A stretch of DNA of 64,000 bases from Vreelandella alkaliphila (GCF_016107625.1 NZ_JABASV010000001.1:124001-188000), one strand, 5' to 3'; positions 53,256 through 60,624 are shown, counted from the stretch's first letter. Notes: a model not told the origin generated them from the sequence alone. Numbers and translations: made by a program.

Positions 53256-53332
53256 GTTAATACAGAGCGTTGCGGCAATTTTGGAGCCGCGAGGCGGTGG
53301 AAAAACGGTCCGGCAACAGCGGCCAGTTATGC
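53256..53332 (-). repeat. attC site of the yefM-yoeB cassette
   Basis: An imperfect inverted repeat directly 3' of the toxin gene. The R''-like end is GCATAAC (minus strand of 53326-53332). The arms pair GTTGCCGG with GCCGCAAC-type sequence around a central CCGCCTCGCGGC. The distal R' end (GTATTAA on the minus strand) is degenerate. Very similar to the site at 57333. This is the leftmost cassette end. Confidence 0.65.
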
Positions 53333-53333
53333 A

Positions 53334-53597
53334 TTATTCGTAGTAGCTCCATAGCCTGAGGACTTTCACTACTTGCTCGTCTTCTAGCACTTGGTAGACC
53401 AAACGATGCTGAATATTGATGCGGCGTGAATAGGCGCCCGCAAGATCACCTATGGACTTCTCAAACGGGGGCGGCTTGCGGTACGGAGCTTCTGCAATTA
53501 GGGCCAACAACTCTTGGGCTTTTGGCTTGAGGCCGCTTGAAGCCAGCTTCTTTGCGTCCTTCTGGGCTTGTTTGGTGTAAACCAACGTCCATGTCAC
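53334..53597 (-). CDS. yoeB: Txe/YoeB family toxin (altered C-terminus)
   Basis: An 87-residue RelE-superfamily mRNA interferase. Family patterns include AQKDAKKLASSGLKPKAQEL, PPPFEKSIGDLAGAYSRRIN and HRLVYQVLEDEQVVKVLR. The C-terminus reads LWSYYE; YoeB/Txe proteins usually have a catalytic His at this place (xHY). A CAC-to-TAC change may weaken the nuclease. Its ATG overlaps the antitoxin stop by 4 bp. Confidence 0.88.
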   Translation of the reverse strand: MTWTLVYTKQAQKDAKKLASSGLKPKAQELLALIAEAPYRKPPPFEKSIGDLAGAYSRRINIQHRLVYQVLEDEQVVKVLRLWSYYE

Positions 53598-53836
53598 CAG
53601 TCCAGCTCCTCATCGCACTCATCCACGGAGGTATCCATTCCCTCACGAATAGACTCCCGCATACCCGGTACGGAGAGCAGGTAAAGCGTTTCCTGAATGG
53701 CGGACCAGTCTTCCTCGGAAACCAGGACGGCTTTGTTCCGCTTACCCATGATGACGATGGGTTGGTGGGACTCGGCGGTCTCGTCAATCAACCGATAAAG
53801 GTTGCTCCGCGCCTCCGTTGCTGTGATTCCGGTCAT
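53594..53836 (-). CDS. yefM: YefM/Phd family antitoxin
   Basis: An 80-residue antitoxin. The N-terminal DNA-binding Phd fold (GITATEARSNLYRLIDETAESHQPIVI) is followed by a partner-binding tail. Forms an operon with the YoeB-like toxin. Upstream GTAC-rich sequence (53871-53894: TGTAC and GGTACGTACGTC) could be its operator. Confidence 0.9.
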   Translation of the reverse strand: MTGITATEARSNLYRLIDETAESHQPIVIMGKRNKAVLVSEEDWSAIQETLYLLSVPGMRESIREGMDTSVDECDEELDW

Positions 53837-53908
53837 GACGTACCTCTTGCGTGTTTAATATTTTATCAGTTGTACGCCCTTTGGTACGTACGTCAAAACG
53901 AACGCTAT

Positions 53909-53986
53909 GAATAACGCCGGCCGTCACCGGTGACAAAGCCGGAGCGAAGCGGAGGTTTTAGCATCCGGTGCACGGCTTGGTTATGA
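53909..53986 (-). repeat. attC site of the higBA cassette
   Basis: Arms are ATAACGCCGGCCGTCACCGG on one side and, on the other strand, ATAACCAAGCCGTGCACCGG. The R' core on the minus strand is GTTATTC; R'' is TTCATAAC and contains the higA stop codon. The central CCGCTTCGCTCCGG is typical of integron attC sites. Confidence 0.8.
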
Positions 53987-54295
53987 AGCATGTAGCGGCT
54001 TGATTCGATCCACTTCTTCCTTGACCGACTGAGCGGCAGTCCAAAGATCAACAGATCGCTGTGCGTTCAGCCAGAATTCCGGCGAGTTACCAAACAAACG
54101 CGCAAGCCTGAGCGCCATTTCAGGGCTGACAGCACGACGTTCGCGCAATAATTCATTAACTGACTGACGAGAGACACCCAGAGATTTGGCCAACCCCGAA
54201 ACCGTCAGGCCATAGTCTGGAAGAAAATCTTCCCTCAGCATTTCGCCAGGATGAGTGGGTTTGCACTGCATACCGGTCGTATTAAGAATAGCCAT
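53981..54295 (-). CDS. higA: HigA family antitoxin (XRE-type)
   Basis: A 104-residue protein with the HigA pattern: HPGEMLREDFLPDYGLTVSG, helix-turn-helix LAKSLGVSRQSVNELLRERR, and RLARLFGNSPEFWLNAQ. It should neutralise HigB and repress the operon. GAGGTGAT precedes the ATG. The stop codon lies in the R'' box of the cassette's attC site. Confidence 0.92.
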   Translation of the reverse strand: MAILNTTGMQCKPTHPGEMLREDFLPDYGLTVSGLAKSLGVSRQSVNELLRERRAVSPEMALRLARLFGNSPEFWLNAQRSVDLWTAAQSVKEEVDRIKPLHAS

Positions 54296-54308
54296 ATCAT
54301 CACCTCAC

Positions 54309-54590
54309 TCAGTGGTAGTCACACACTTCGACTTCATACGCATCGCCACCTTCAAAACGAAAACAAATACGCCACTGATCATTGATTGAAATTGCGTGCT
54401 GCCCCTGCCTGTTTCCCGACAGTGTGTGAAGGCGATTGCCGGGCGGCACTTTCAAATCCTCAAGCTGTACGGCCAGATCCACGTATTCAAGTTTTCTAGC
54501 AGCTCTCGGTGCGACATCCGCAGGAAATTTCTTTGACTTGCCCTTGGAGTAGAGTTCTTGGGTTCGTTTGTCAGCGAAGGATTTGATCAT
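54309..54590 (-). CDS. higB: HigB/RelE-type toxin
   Basis: A 93-residue RelE-fold mRNA interferase. The plasmid-maintenance HigB pattern is clear: IKSFADKRTQELYSKGKSKK, VPPGNRLHTLSGNRQGQHAI and WRICFRFEGGDAYEVEVCDYH. Toxin-first order and 13-bp gap to higA are typical of higBA. Confidence 0.92.
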   Translation of the reverse strand: MIKSFADKRTQELYSKGKSKKFPADVAPRAARKLEYVDLAVQLEDLKVPPGNRLHTLSGNRQGQHAISINDQWRICFRFEGGDAYEVEVCDYH

Positions 54591-54606
54591 GGGGATAAGT
54601 GCATTC

Positions 54607-54626
54607 TGTCACGTGACACTTGTCAA
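54607..54626 (-). promoter_or_regulatory. higBA promoter and operator
   Basis: TTGACA on the minus strand (54626-54621) is a good -35 box. The perfect 12-bp palindrome TGTCACGTGACA (54607-54618) falls in the spacer, where HigA binding would block polymerase. Confidence 0.65.
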
Positions 54627-54644
54627 TGCGGCATAGAAGTGACT

Positions 54645-54651
54645 GCATAAC
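54645..54651 (-). other. Orphan attC R' core at the higBA cassette junction
   Basis: GTTATGC on the minus strand, about 55 bp upstream of higB, marks the 5' cassette boundary. The rest of the neighbouring attC is missing and IS1182-relic DNA follows. Confidence 0.5.
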
Positions 54652-54811
54652 GAGACTGTAGAAAAACCCGATCCACCGCCTGTTGTCCTTATTCATTTAC
54701 CCAGCCGATCATCTGGCTGAGTAATCTTAATATCGGTATTTAGCCACTTGGGCACCCAGCTAAAGCTTGTTGAAGACGGCCTTTTGCTCTTAAAAAGCAA
54801 CTTACCCCGCC

Positions 54812-55271
54812 CTAAGCCCTACATGACGCAGCCAAGTGGCCGTAATTCGCCAACTTCTCAATATTATGCACCAAGCAGTAGAGCTGCCACTGACCTTGCA
54901 CTTTTTTCTTACCCCGAAGGCTGAACCGGTCCAGTCGTTCCGTCGTGCCAATATTGCCGAACACCGGTTCCACGACTGACATACGATGGCTGTAAATTTC
55001 TTTGCCCCTGGGCTATCCACTCGCTGCTTCATCCAATCAGTGTAATTGGGCAAGCGCTTGTTCTCGATAATAAAAGATACCTATCGACTGGCACCGTTCC
55101 GATGGCGCTTGCCACATTTGTCTTATGGAAAACCGATAAGTCGAGTTTATGCTCGATCAGGTAGTGCACAGCGTGTTCAAAGGTGCCTGGCTGGAGCTGA
55201 TCTTGATAGTTGATCACCACCATGGCGTTCTGATCGTAGTTATAAGCCTTGAAGCGCGGCGTGCTGACCAC
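54812..55271 (-). pseudogene. IS1182-family transposase relic
   Basis: The first ~50 codons read FKAYNYDQNAMVVINYQDQL and GTFEHAVHYLIEHKLDLSVF, the IS1182 N-terminus. A large internal deletion joins this to the C-terminal part (FIIENKRLPNYTDWMKQRV, then after a frameshift IYSHRMSVVEPVFGNIG and WQLYCLVHNIEKLANYGHLA). About 300 central residues, including catalytic positions, are missing, so it is inactive. It lies between the higBA and TIR cassettes and has removed at least one attC. Confidence 0.85.
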
Positions 55272-55399
55272 TCCACGTATGTTTCCTCGATCCTACCAAA
55301 ACTTAGCCGTCAGCGAAGTTTTTAAACAGGCTCAACGCATTGCGTCACAGGAGAGGACCGAAGAGAGCGAGTCCAGTGAGTGCATTTTTTATAAACCAC

Positions 55400-56128
55400 C
55401 TAGAAATAGCTTCTTTCAACGTGAAACTTGAAAACATTGCCACCAGCAACGTTTATATTGAATATAGTGTTTCTCTTGAAAACCACGGGCAGTAGCCTCT
55501 TGGTAGATCCGAGTTCAAGCTTCAAATGATTATCAACATCTATATACTTTATCGCCACGCCTTCCTGAGCTTCGTTGTTTAACCAAGCTTCAAGCAGTGC
55601 TATTTTGTCTTCTTCGTCATAATTATCGTGATCATTGCCTGGAATTTTTTGCGGCTGTGATGAGGATTCGTTATGCAGTCCTTGCAACTTCATAGCTTGG
55701 CGTATTTCATGGCAAGCAGGGCCTAAGGCAGCAGCAATTTCTGAACTTTCTCGCTCACCAGAGTATTTTGCTGGTGTAACACCAACTAAGTCGCTTGGAA
55801 TATGTAGTTCAACATTATCAGGCATGACTATAAAGCAGCGTCTTTTCCCAAGCCTTCCAACAAATAGGCCTAGCTCAAAAATGACATTATCTCGTACAGT
55901 ATCTGTCACATTGCCACGCATCTTGGTTTCATCATCAGGACTAAATACGAATATACCAAAATCCGAAGAATGTAATGCTTCAGTTATAGAGTCAATAGGT
56001 GTAACTGAAAGCGAGAACACCCCCTGACTCCAAATTGTGATATCTGCATCGTGTTGAAGATTAACTTGCAGGGGATAAGCTATGTCTAATCCCTCAACTG
56101 ATGATGCAACAAATGCTTTTGGTTTCAA
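55400..56128 (-). CDS. TIR-like CAP12/Pycsar-effector family protein
   Basis: A 242-residue protein. Residues ~1-130 match the predicted nucleotide-binding TIR-like domain of CAP12 and Pycsar effectors: KAFVASSVEGLDIAYPLQ, ITEALHSSDFGIFVFSPDD and DNVIFELGLFVGRLGKRR with the likely NADase glutamate E85. The C-terminal ~90 residues are unrecognised. No cyclase gene is adjacent. Start is TTG with AAGGTGATAA upstream. Low GC compared with the core genome, as expected for an integron cassette gene. Probably an anti-phage NAD+-degrading effector. Confidence 0.82.
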   Translation of the reverse strand: MKPKAFVASSVEGLDIAYPLQVNLQHDADITIWSQGVFSLSVTPIDSITEALHSSDFGIFVFSPDDETKMRGNVTDTVRDNVIFELGLFVGRLGKRRCFIVMPDNVELHIPSDLVGVTPAKYSGERESSEIAAALGPACHEIRQAMKLQGLHNESSSQPQKIPGNDHDNYDEEDKIALLEAWLNNEAQEGVAIKYIDVDNHLKLELGSTKRLLPVVFKRNTIFNINVAGGNVFKFHVERSYF

Positions 56129-56151
56129 ATTATCACCTTACTTAAAGTAGT

Positions 56152-56220
56152 TTATAACTCCGCCATAATTTGCCGCCTGAAGTGCAGCGTAAGGCGGTCA
56201 AATTGATGACTTTGTTACAC
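56152..56220 (-). repeat. attC site of the HNH-like cassette
   Basis: Arms ATAACTCCGCCATAATTTGC and, on the opposite strand, GTAACAAAGTCATCAATTTG pair imperfectly. R'' is GTGTAAC and includes the stop codon of the HNH-like gene; R' is GTTATAA. Confidence 0.7.
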
Positions 56221-57315
56221 GTTTCTCATGCCAGAGTAATGTGCAATAACGCGGTCATTCCACTTTAAAATTAATTTTTTGCTCTTTGCATGACTCAGTT
56301 CTAGCTCTCTATTTTCTGCTAAAAACTTTCCCTGTTTGTAGATGAAATTTTGAAATTCATATACCTGCTGTACAAGTCTATACATTGGTTCTGAGTGTAT
56401 TCCTGTACAATTTTCGAACTCTATCGGCTGATCAATATCATATATTGGTTCAACTCGATCCAAATGCTGGAAGTACAATATGCCTTTTCCCGAGGGGTAA
56501 GGCGGAAGCGTATTTTTAGCCAAATATGAATCAAAATTATTGTAATCACCTACGAAACCTGATTTAAATCTCTTATCTTCGGACTTGCCCATAATCGGTT
56601 GGTAAAGATGTATGGAGGGTTTAATTATTTTTTTTCTTATAAGTGGGTGTTTGATTTTCCTGGTGATCGAAAAATCACTAGTATGCATCATGTAAGGGTT
56701 TGCTCCATCAAGCATAGTGAAACAGCTTTTTGGAAATGGGAAACCGCAACGTGCGGAAAACAAAAAATCACTGGACATATTAATGATGAAGATATTATTT
56801 ATTCTCAATCCCATACAAGATGGCTGACTATGAAATACTAGTGATTCTGTTCCTAAGGCATTTAAGCCAACCCCGTCACCCTCGATCGGGTAGATAGCAA
56901 TCATTCGATCTTTTTGACTTATTCTCGTCTTAATATGGAAGCTGGGCTGAATTTTAGTGGGGTTACCTTGAATGAAATGATATGCAATCCAAAGACCAAC
57001 TCGAACTTTATCCATCCAGTCCATAAAATCAATGTATTCAATGCTTGTTAGTGTGCCTCTATCAAGTAACGTCAGAACATAGGATTTAGCTCTACCTTCC
57101 AGATTTGAGTATTCCGTATTGCAACTCTCGCACGCTGGAACACAGAAATTTAACCAATCAAATCTAATAGTTCGCCCGTCTCTAAAATTAGTACCAAAAT
57201 TCACAACCCTTTTTGGATCTCCAGTTAACTCAAGCAGCCACTGAGGAAGTATGTGCTCTCGATTCTTTTTTTCTGGTGGGTTTCCACAAAAAACACAGAA
57301 TCTATTTGAGGTCAT
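56215..57315 (-). CDS. HNH-like nuclease candidate, function unknown
   Basis: A 366-residue, low-GC gene product. The N-terminus has a zinc-finger-like HNH arrangement: C7-x2-C10, EH (H21), then C58-x3-C62-x2-C65-N66. The pattern CVFCG...REHILPQWL...CESCN is typical of HNH-related proteins found in defence islands. The remaining ~290 residues show no domain I recognise. Its stop lies in the R'' box of the attC at 56152. Confidence 0.65.
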   Translation of the reverse strand: MTSNRFCVFCGNPPEKKNREHILPQWLLELTGDPKRVVNFGTNFRDGRTIRFDWLNFCVPACESCNTEYSNLEGRAKSYVLTLLDRGTLTSIEYIDFMDWMDKVRVGLWIAYHFIQGNPTKIQPSFHIKTRISQKDRMIAIYPIEGDGVGLNALGTESLVFHSQPSCMGLRINNIFIINMSSDFLFSARCGFPFPKSCFTMLDGANPYMMHTSDFSITRKIKHPLIRKKIIKPSIHLYQPIMGKSEDKRFKSGFVGDYNNFDSYLAKNTLPPYPSGKGILYFQHLDRVEPIYDIDQPIEFENCTGIHSEPMYRLVQQVYEFQNFIYKQGKFLAENRELELSHAKSKKLILKWNDRVIAHYSGMRNV

Positions 57316-57332
57316 TCGCTATATCCATTGAT

Positions 57333-57403
57333 GTATAACGCGGAGCTTTGCGGCAATTTTGGAGCCGCGAAGCGGTGAAAAAATTGTCCGGCAAGAGCGA
57401 ATT
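57333..57403 (-). repeat. attC-like site left of the IS110 relic
   Basis: R' on the minus strand is GTTATAC. The core GCCGCAAAGC / GCTCTTGCCGG with central CCGCTTCGCGGC matches the site at 53256 almost base for base. The R'' end is degenerate (CAATTCG). Its own cassette gene has been replaced by IS110 DNA. Confidence 0.6.
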
Positions 57404-57484
57404 GATACTCATTGAGCCTTCTCCCCCAACTCAGCCCGTTTGGCTAAGCTGAAAAGGCGACCAAACCTAGCAGGAGAAGACTCA

Positions 57485-58232
57485 ATGAACTTTTACAATA
57501 GCACTCATCGTCACTACTGTGGCATTAATCTACATGCCAGAAGCCTTTATGTCTGTATCCTCAATCAACAGGGAGAAACCCTGTTGCATAAAGAGACTCC
57601 CGCTAGCCCAGAACCTCTACTTCGGCTAATCGACACCTACCTGGATGATCTAGTGATCGGCATCGAATGCATGCACTGCTGGTACTGGGTCGCTGATTTC
57701 TGTGAAGACCACGGCATTGCTTTCATTCTCGGTCATGCCCTTTATATGACAAATTCTTCTGGAAAGAATTTGGACAGCTTTAGCTGGCCCGAAGGGAAAA
57801 GTACAGGACGTACTTTTCAATGCCATTCATGGCGGTAAAACCAAGAATGATCGCGTGGATTCTTACAAAATTGCCGCGCTTATTCGCGGTGGCAACTTCC
57901 CCCTCGCTTATGTCTACCCACGCAACATGCGAGCTACCCGTGACCTGCTTCGCCGCCGAACTGGGCTCGTTCGCCACGGTGCTGATCTCAAAGCCCATGT
58001 AGTCAACACAACGAGTCAGTACAACCTGCCACCCAACAAGGTCAATTTAAAAAATGTCAGTGCCAGAGAACAATTGGGCAGGACCTTTGATGACCCGCTT
58101 GTTCAGCGCAATATCGATGCCGAAACTGGGTATCTACTGACTGGTTATTCAGACCTAAAACCCTGCTTATACACCCAACTCGAAGCCCGTCGCCTTGATT
58201 ATCCATCCTGCTGGCGTGCACCAATACCCTGA
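57485..58232 (+). pseudogene. IS110-family transposase relic, interrupted and truncated
   Basis: The N-terminal DEDD domain is readable in two frames: HRHYCGINLHARSLYVCIL through FILGHALYM, then DSYKIAALIRGG through RATRDLLRRRTGLVRHGADL and FDDPLVQRNIDAE. A 70-bp insertion at 57750-57819 separates them and shifts frame. The C-terminal half, with the serine-containing Tnp domain, is absent after position 58232. Elements of the IS110/IS1111 group are known to enter attC sites. Confidence 0.85.
57750..57819. mobile_element. 70-bp double-hairpin insertion in the IS110 relic
   Basis: Removing these 70 bp restores ATGA|ATGCC and the expected IS110 reading LYMNAIHGG. The insert has two perfect hairpins: CAAATTCTT-(5)-AAGAATTTG (57750-57772) and AAAAGTAC-(5)-GTACTTTT (57797-57817). 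It has no coding capacity. Nature unknown; it resembles a small palindromic element. Confidence 0.6.
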
Positions 58233-58563
58233 GCGAGTGCGCTCACACCGGCGCTGAACCTGAAACTAACTGGGACTGTAAAGTAACCCGCTGTTTGAAT
58301 AGGACAGATGCTGGTTAACTGATGAATGTCTAGTGCCCCAGACCAACTTGCAGGGAGCAACCCGGTTTGGCAGTGGTGAACTACCACGTTAGAGAGCCTC
58401 AATAGGCGATCGAAGGAAGTACCCTTGCGGTATTTTTGCTGTAAGCCATTCACAGCCAACGATGACAGATGAAGTAGGATCACTGGCTCAGGGACTTGAT
58501 ATTGACCACTTACGCGGCCAATAAAAACACTACGGCCTATTGACAGGCAGAAGGCTCATAGGT
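58233..58563. other. Non-coding remainder between the IS110 relic and the next cassette
   Basis: No gene. It probably contains the damaged right part of the IS110-type element and a broken attC. The start of an R'' box (GGCATAAC, minus strand, 58571-58564) overlaps the stop of the next cassette gene, but I cannot find a matching R'. In IS1111-type elements the right end can encode a bridge RNA, so a decayed one might be here. Confidence 0.4.
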
Positions 58564-58564
58564 G

Positions 58565-59044
58565 TTATGCCCTTAATAGGGTTGAAATCAAATACAAAAG
58601 AGAACTCGCAAAAGCCAAAGCAGCTACTAATAACAGACTTCTGACAATGGTTCTTAAATTTCCGGTTAGTTCTTGAGCTTGTGCCAATTCACGTGACAGC
58701 TCGGAAACAGATGAGCGGTTCGTAACAATTGCAGTTGAAATCAAATTGGCACCAATTGCTGCGGTTGCAATAGGAAATATATATGTCCAAACCTCGTTAT
58801 TGTGTTTTAGCTGCATAATCATTTCTTGTGTTAACTCTTCCCCTGGCTGCAGATTGCTCAATGGCACCTGCAAGCCAACTAACAAATCGAGACCGTGAAC
58901 CCCAACTAGAATTAGAAAAAAGCCACAAAGAAACAATAGTATCGGTCGATCTGCAACCAACCGACCTAGATAAAAAAAATACAGTGTAGGAAGTCCTGCT
59001 CCTACCATAAGTACACTCAAAATATACCAATCAAACTTTGACAC
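58565..59044 (-). CDS. Membrane protein of unknown function (integron cassette)
   Basis: A 159-residue protein with three or four helices (about residues 4-24, 33-55, 80-102, 132-155) and a short helical region between. I choose the GTG at 59044, which has AAGGAG six bases upstream; longer frames run into the attC site. Its stop codon is in an R'' box (GGCATAAC). No family recognised. Confidence 0.7.
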   Translation of the reverse strand: MSKFDWYILSVLMVGAGLPTLYFFYLGRLVADRPILLFLCGFFLILVGVHGLDLLVGLQVPLSNLQPGEELTQEMIMQLKHNNEVWTYIFPIATAAIGANLISTAIVTNRSSVSELSRELAQAQELTGNLRTIVRSLLLVAALAFASSLLYLISTLLRA

Positions 59045-59062
59045 TGTGTCTCCTTTTACACG

Positions 59063-59147
59063 GCATAACGCCGCCAGCATGCGCGCCAACGGAATGGAGG
59101 CGAAGCCGCAATGTAGCTGGCGTCGCCATGCCTGGCTTGGTTATAAG
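59063..59147 (-). repeat. attC site of the first cassette
   Basis: The clearest site in the array: R'' CTTATAAC, R' GTTATGC, arms ATAACCAAGCCAGGCATGGC and ATAACGCCGCCAGCATGCGC, with central GCGGCTTCGCC. It lies 3' of the gene at 59170. Confidence 0.8.
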
Positions 59148-59169
59148 TTGTCTGGCAGGAAACCAAGAT

Positions 59170-59883
59170 CTATGCCGATTTCTCAAGCTCTTTAATGGCA
59201 TCCCGTAAACTGCTTTGGCTCCAGCTACTCCGCATGCGATTAATGAGCTTTTCTGCATCGTATTCGAAATCGACCTCAATAGCCGACCGCTCTCCTTCCA
59301 AAAAATACTCAGCAGTTAATGTCGCGCCAACAATCGGACTTTCCCGCAATGCCCTGGCCAGTTTTACTCGATCTTCGATGTGGCCTTCACCTTCAAGGTT
59401 CACATCTAAGATTTTGGATTCTTTTGGCCCAATCTCAGCGCAAGACCCTACTGACTCTCCTGACCCCCAAATCAGCTTTGGCCGGCCTTTCAGTTTGAGC
59501 CAGGACGAACCCTGCTTTAAGTGCACTGCCACATTATCAAGTGCAATGGCTTTTTCAGAATTATTAGAGACAGCGAGCCTGACTGATACATTACTTTTCC
59601 TGAAAATATTTCCGGTGCCGGAGGAAAACGTAACGGTGCCTTTATCAGCTTTAAGAACAAGCGGCTCTCCTTCGTCCGGAGGCAAACTCTCTTCCCATGT
59701 CTTATAACCAGCCCAATAAAATGCGGCGATTCCGCCAACATATAGAGCCAGTGATACATAATCAGACACCTCCAAAAACACTGGCAGCACAAGGACCAGT
59801 ACAAAGGAGATTGCACCTAAGTACACAGATCCATGGTGAAGGAGCTGCTTCAAATATCGCCGATGACCAGTGTCGCTGCTCAT
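59170..59883 (-). CDS. Hypothetical membrane-anchored protein (first integron cassette)
   Basis: A 237-residue protein. Two N-terminal helices (about residues 17-37 and 41-60) are followed by a soluble domain rich in beta strands (GTVTFSSGTGNIFRKSNVSV; VRLAVSNNSEKAIALDNVAV) and a charged helical end. No known family recognised. It is the cassette nearest the attI core, so it would be the best expressed. Confidence 0.7.
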   Translation of the reverse strand: MSSDTGHRRYLKQLLHHGSVYLGAISFVLVLVLPVFLEVSDYVSLALYVGGIAAFYWAGYKTWEESLPPDEGEPLVLKADKGTVTFSSGTGNIFRKSNVSVRLAVSNNSEKAIALDNVAVHLKQGSSWLKLKGRPKLIWGSGESVGSCAEIGPKESKILDVNLEGEGHIEDRVKLARALRESPIVGATLTAEYFLEGERSAIEVDFEYDAEKLINRMRSSWSQSSLRDAIKELEKSA

Positions 59884-59907
59884 AAAGTCCTTTGCGTTGG
59901 GGATGAC

Positions 59908-59914
59908 TTATAAC
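59908..59914 (-). other. attI/first-cassette recombination core
   Basis: GTTATAA on the minus strand (TTATAAC on plus), 25 bp upstream of the first cassette gene, matches the R' cores of the array and lies where attI should meet cassette 1. Confidence 0.55.
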
Positions 59915-59918
59915 AGTG

Positions 59919-59924
59919 ATTATA
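59919..59924 (-). promoter_or_regulatory. Candidate cassette promoter -10 element
   Basis: A perfect TATAAT on the minus strand, about 40 bp before the first cassette gene, with TTATTG 18 bp upstream as a weak -35. It is well placed to be a Pc-like promoter for the array. Confidence 0.45.
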
Positions 59925-60083
59925 CGCCTCGCTACAAAACCTCAATAAACGCGACGGCACATTCATTGGGGTTTTATAGCCACCCAATTTGACTCTACCC
60001 CATTGATTCCCAAGAGAGCAAAGCCAATTTTGGCAGCCTATCCAAAATTCGCGTGCTTGCGTGTTTTTCCCTGCTCAATAATA

Positions 60084-60099
60084 CTGTATCCATGAACAG
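60084..60099. promoter_or_regulatory. LexA (SOS) box upstream of intI
   Basis: CTGTATCCATGAACAG fits the CTGT-N8-ACAG LexA consensus and lies 18 bp before the intI ATG. SOS control of integron integrases by LexA is established in several integrons. Confidence 0.75.
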
Positions 60100-60116
60100 T
60101 TACAAGAGTGGCTCTT

Positions 60117-60314
60117 ATGAAACTAATGGAACGCGTCAAGGCGATCCTGCGGGTCAAGCGCTACAGCCTCCGTACTGAGAAAAACTATTGTTACTGGGTT
60201 TGCTTTTTCATTCGTTTCAACAGAATGCGTCACCCTGCCGCCCTGTCAGGCCATGAAGTGCGGCAACTTTTAGAGTGTCTGGCAATCGAGAGACGCGTGG
60301 CGACGTTAGGTTAG
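60117..60314 (+). pseudogene. intI: Truncated integron integrase
   Basis: Only the first ~65 residues remain: MKLMERVKAILRVKRYSLRT, then FFIRFNRMRHPAALSGHEV and CLAIERRVA. This is the N-terminal SAM-like domain of integron integrases (compare YSLRTE, FIRFHGVRHPA in IntI1). The frame ends at a TAG right after the ERRVA position. The tyrosine-recombinase catalytic domain and the integron-specific additional motif are gone. It is divergent from the cassettes, the normal IntI-attI geometry. Confidence 0.85.
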
Positions 60315-60407
60315 CCAAGAGCATCAACGTTTCTAAGAAGCCTGCTATTCACTCACTATCCCCCTTGCATCTCTTCTCTCCTCCTCCTAGACTGCTTGGC
60401 ACTAACT

Positions 60408-60551
60408 GCTTGACGGGGTGCCGGTGAATCCGGCTGAGATGGCGCAGGGCGTATCCTCTTGATACTGCCAAAGCGCTGGTCCCGCTGAACCTGATCCGGC
60501 TAATGCGCTGCTCCTATGACGAGCACGCGGGTACCGGCGTAGGGATCAAGC
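60408..60551 (+). ncRNA. TPP riboswitch with enlarged P5 loop
   Basis: P1 pairs GCTTGA (60408-60413) with TCAAGC (60546-60551). Conserved blocks are CGGGGTGCC, GGCTGAGA, a P3a stem, CTGAACCTGATCCGG and CGGCGTAGGGA. Between the P5 arms CCGG (60496-60499) and CCGG (60534-60537) there are 34 nt where the usual loop is under ten; the excess forms a hairpin (TGCTC / GAGCA). It controls tenA-thiC. Confidence 0.85.
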
Positions 60552-60624
60552 GATGGCCTTGGCTAGCTCTTTCTCACGATCGCACGCCACCTTCAGCGCC
60601 ATTCACTCGATCTCAATCGCTCGC

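Noticed and set aside
53256..57403. CRISPR array explanation for the similar elements at 53256 and 57333
   Set aside because: The copies are kilobases apart, imperfectly symmetrical and follow genes directly; they fit attC sites, not CRISPR repeats.
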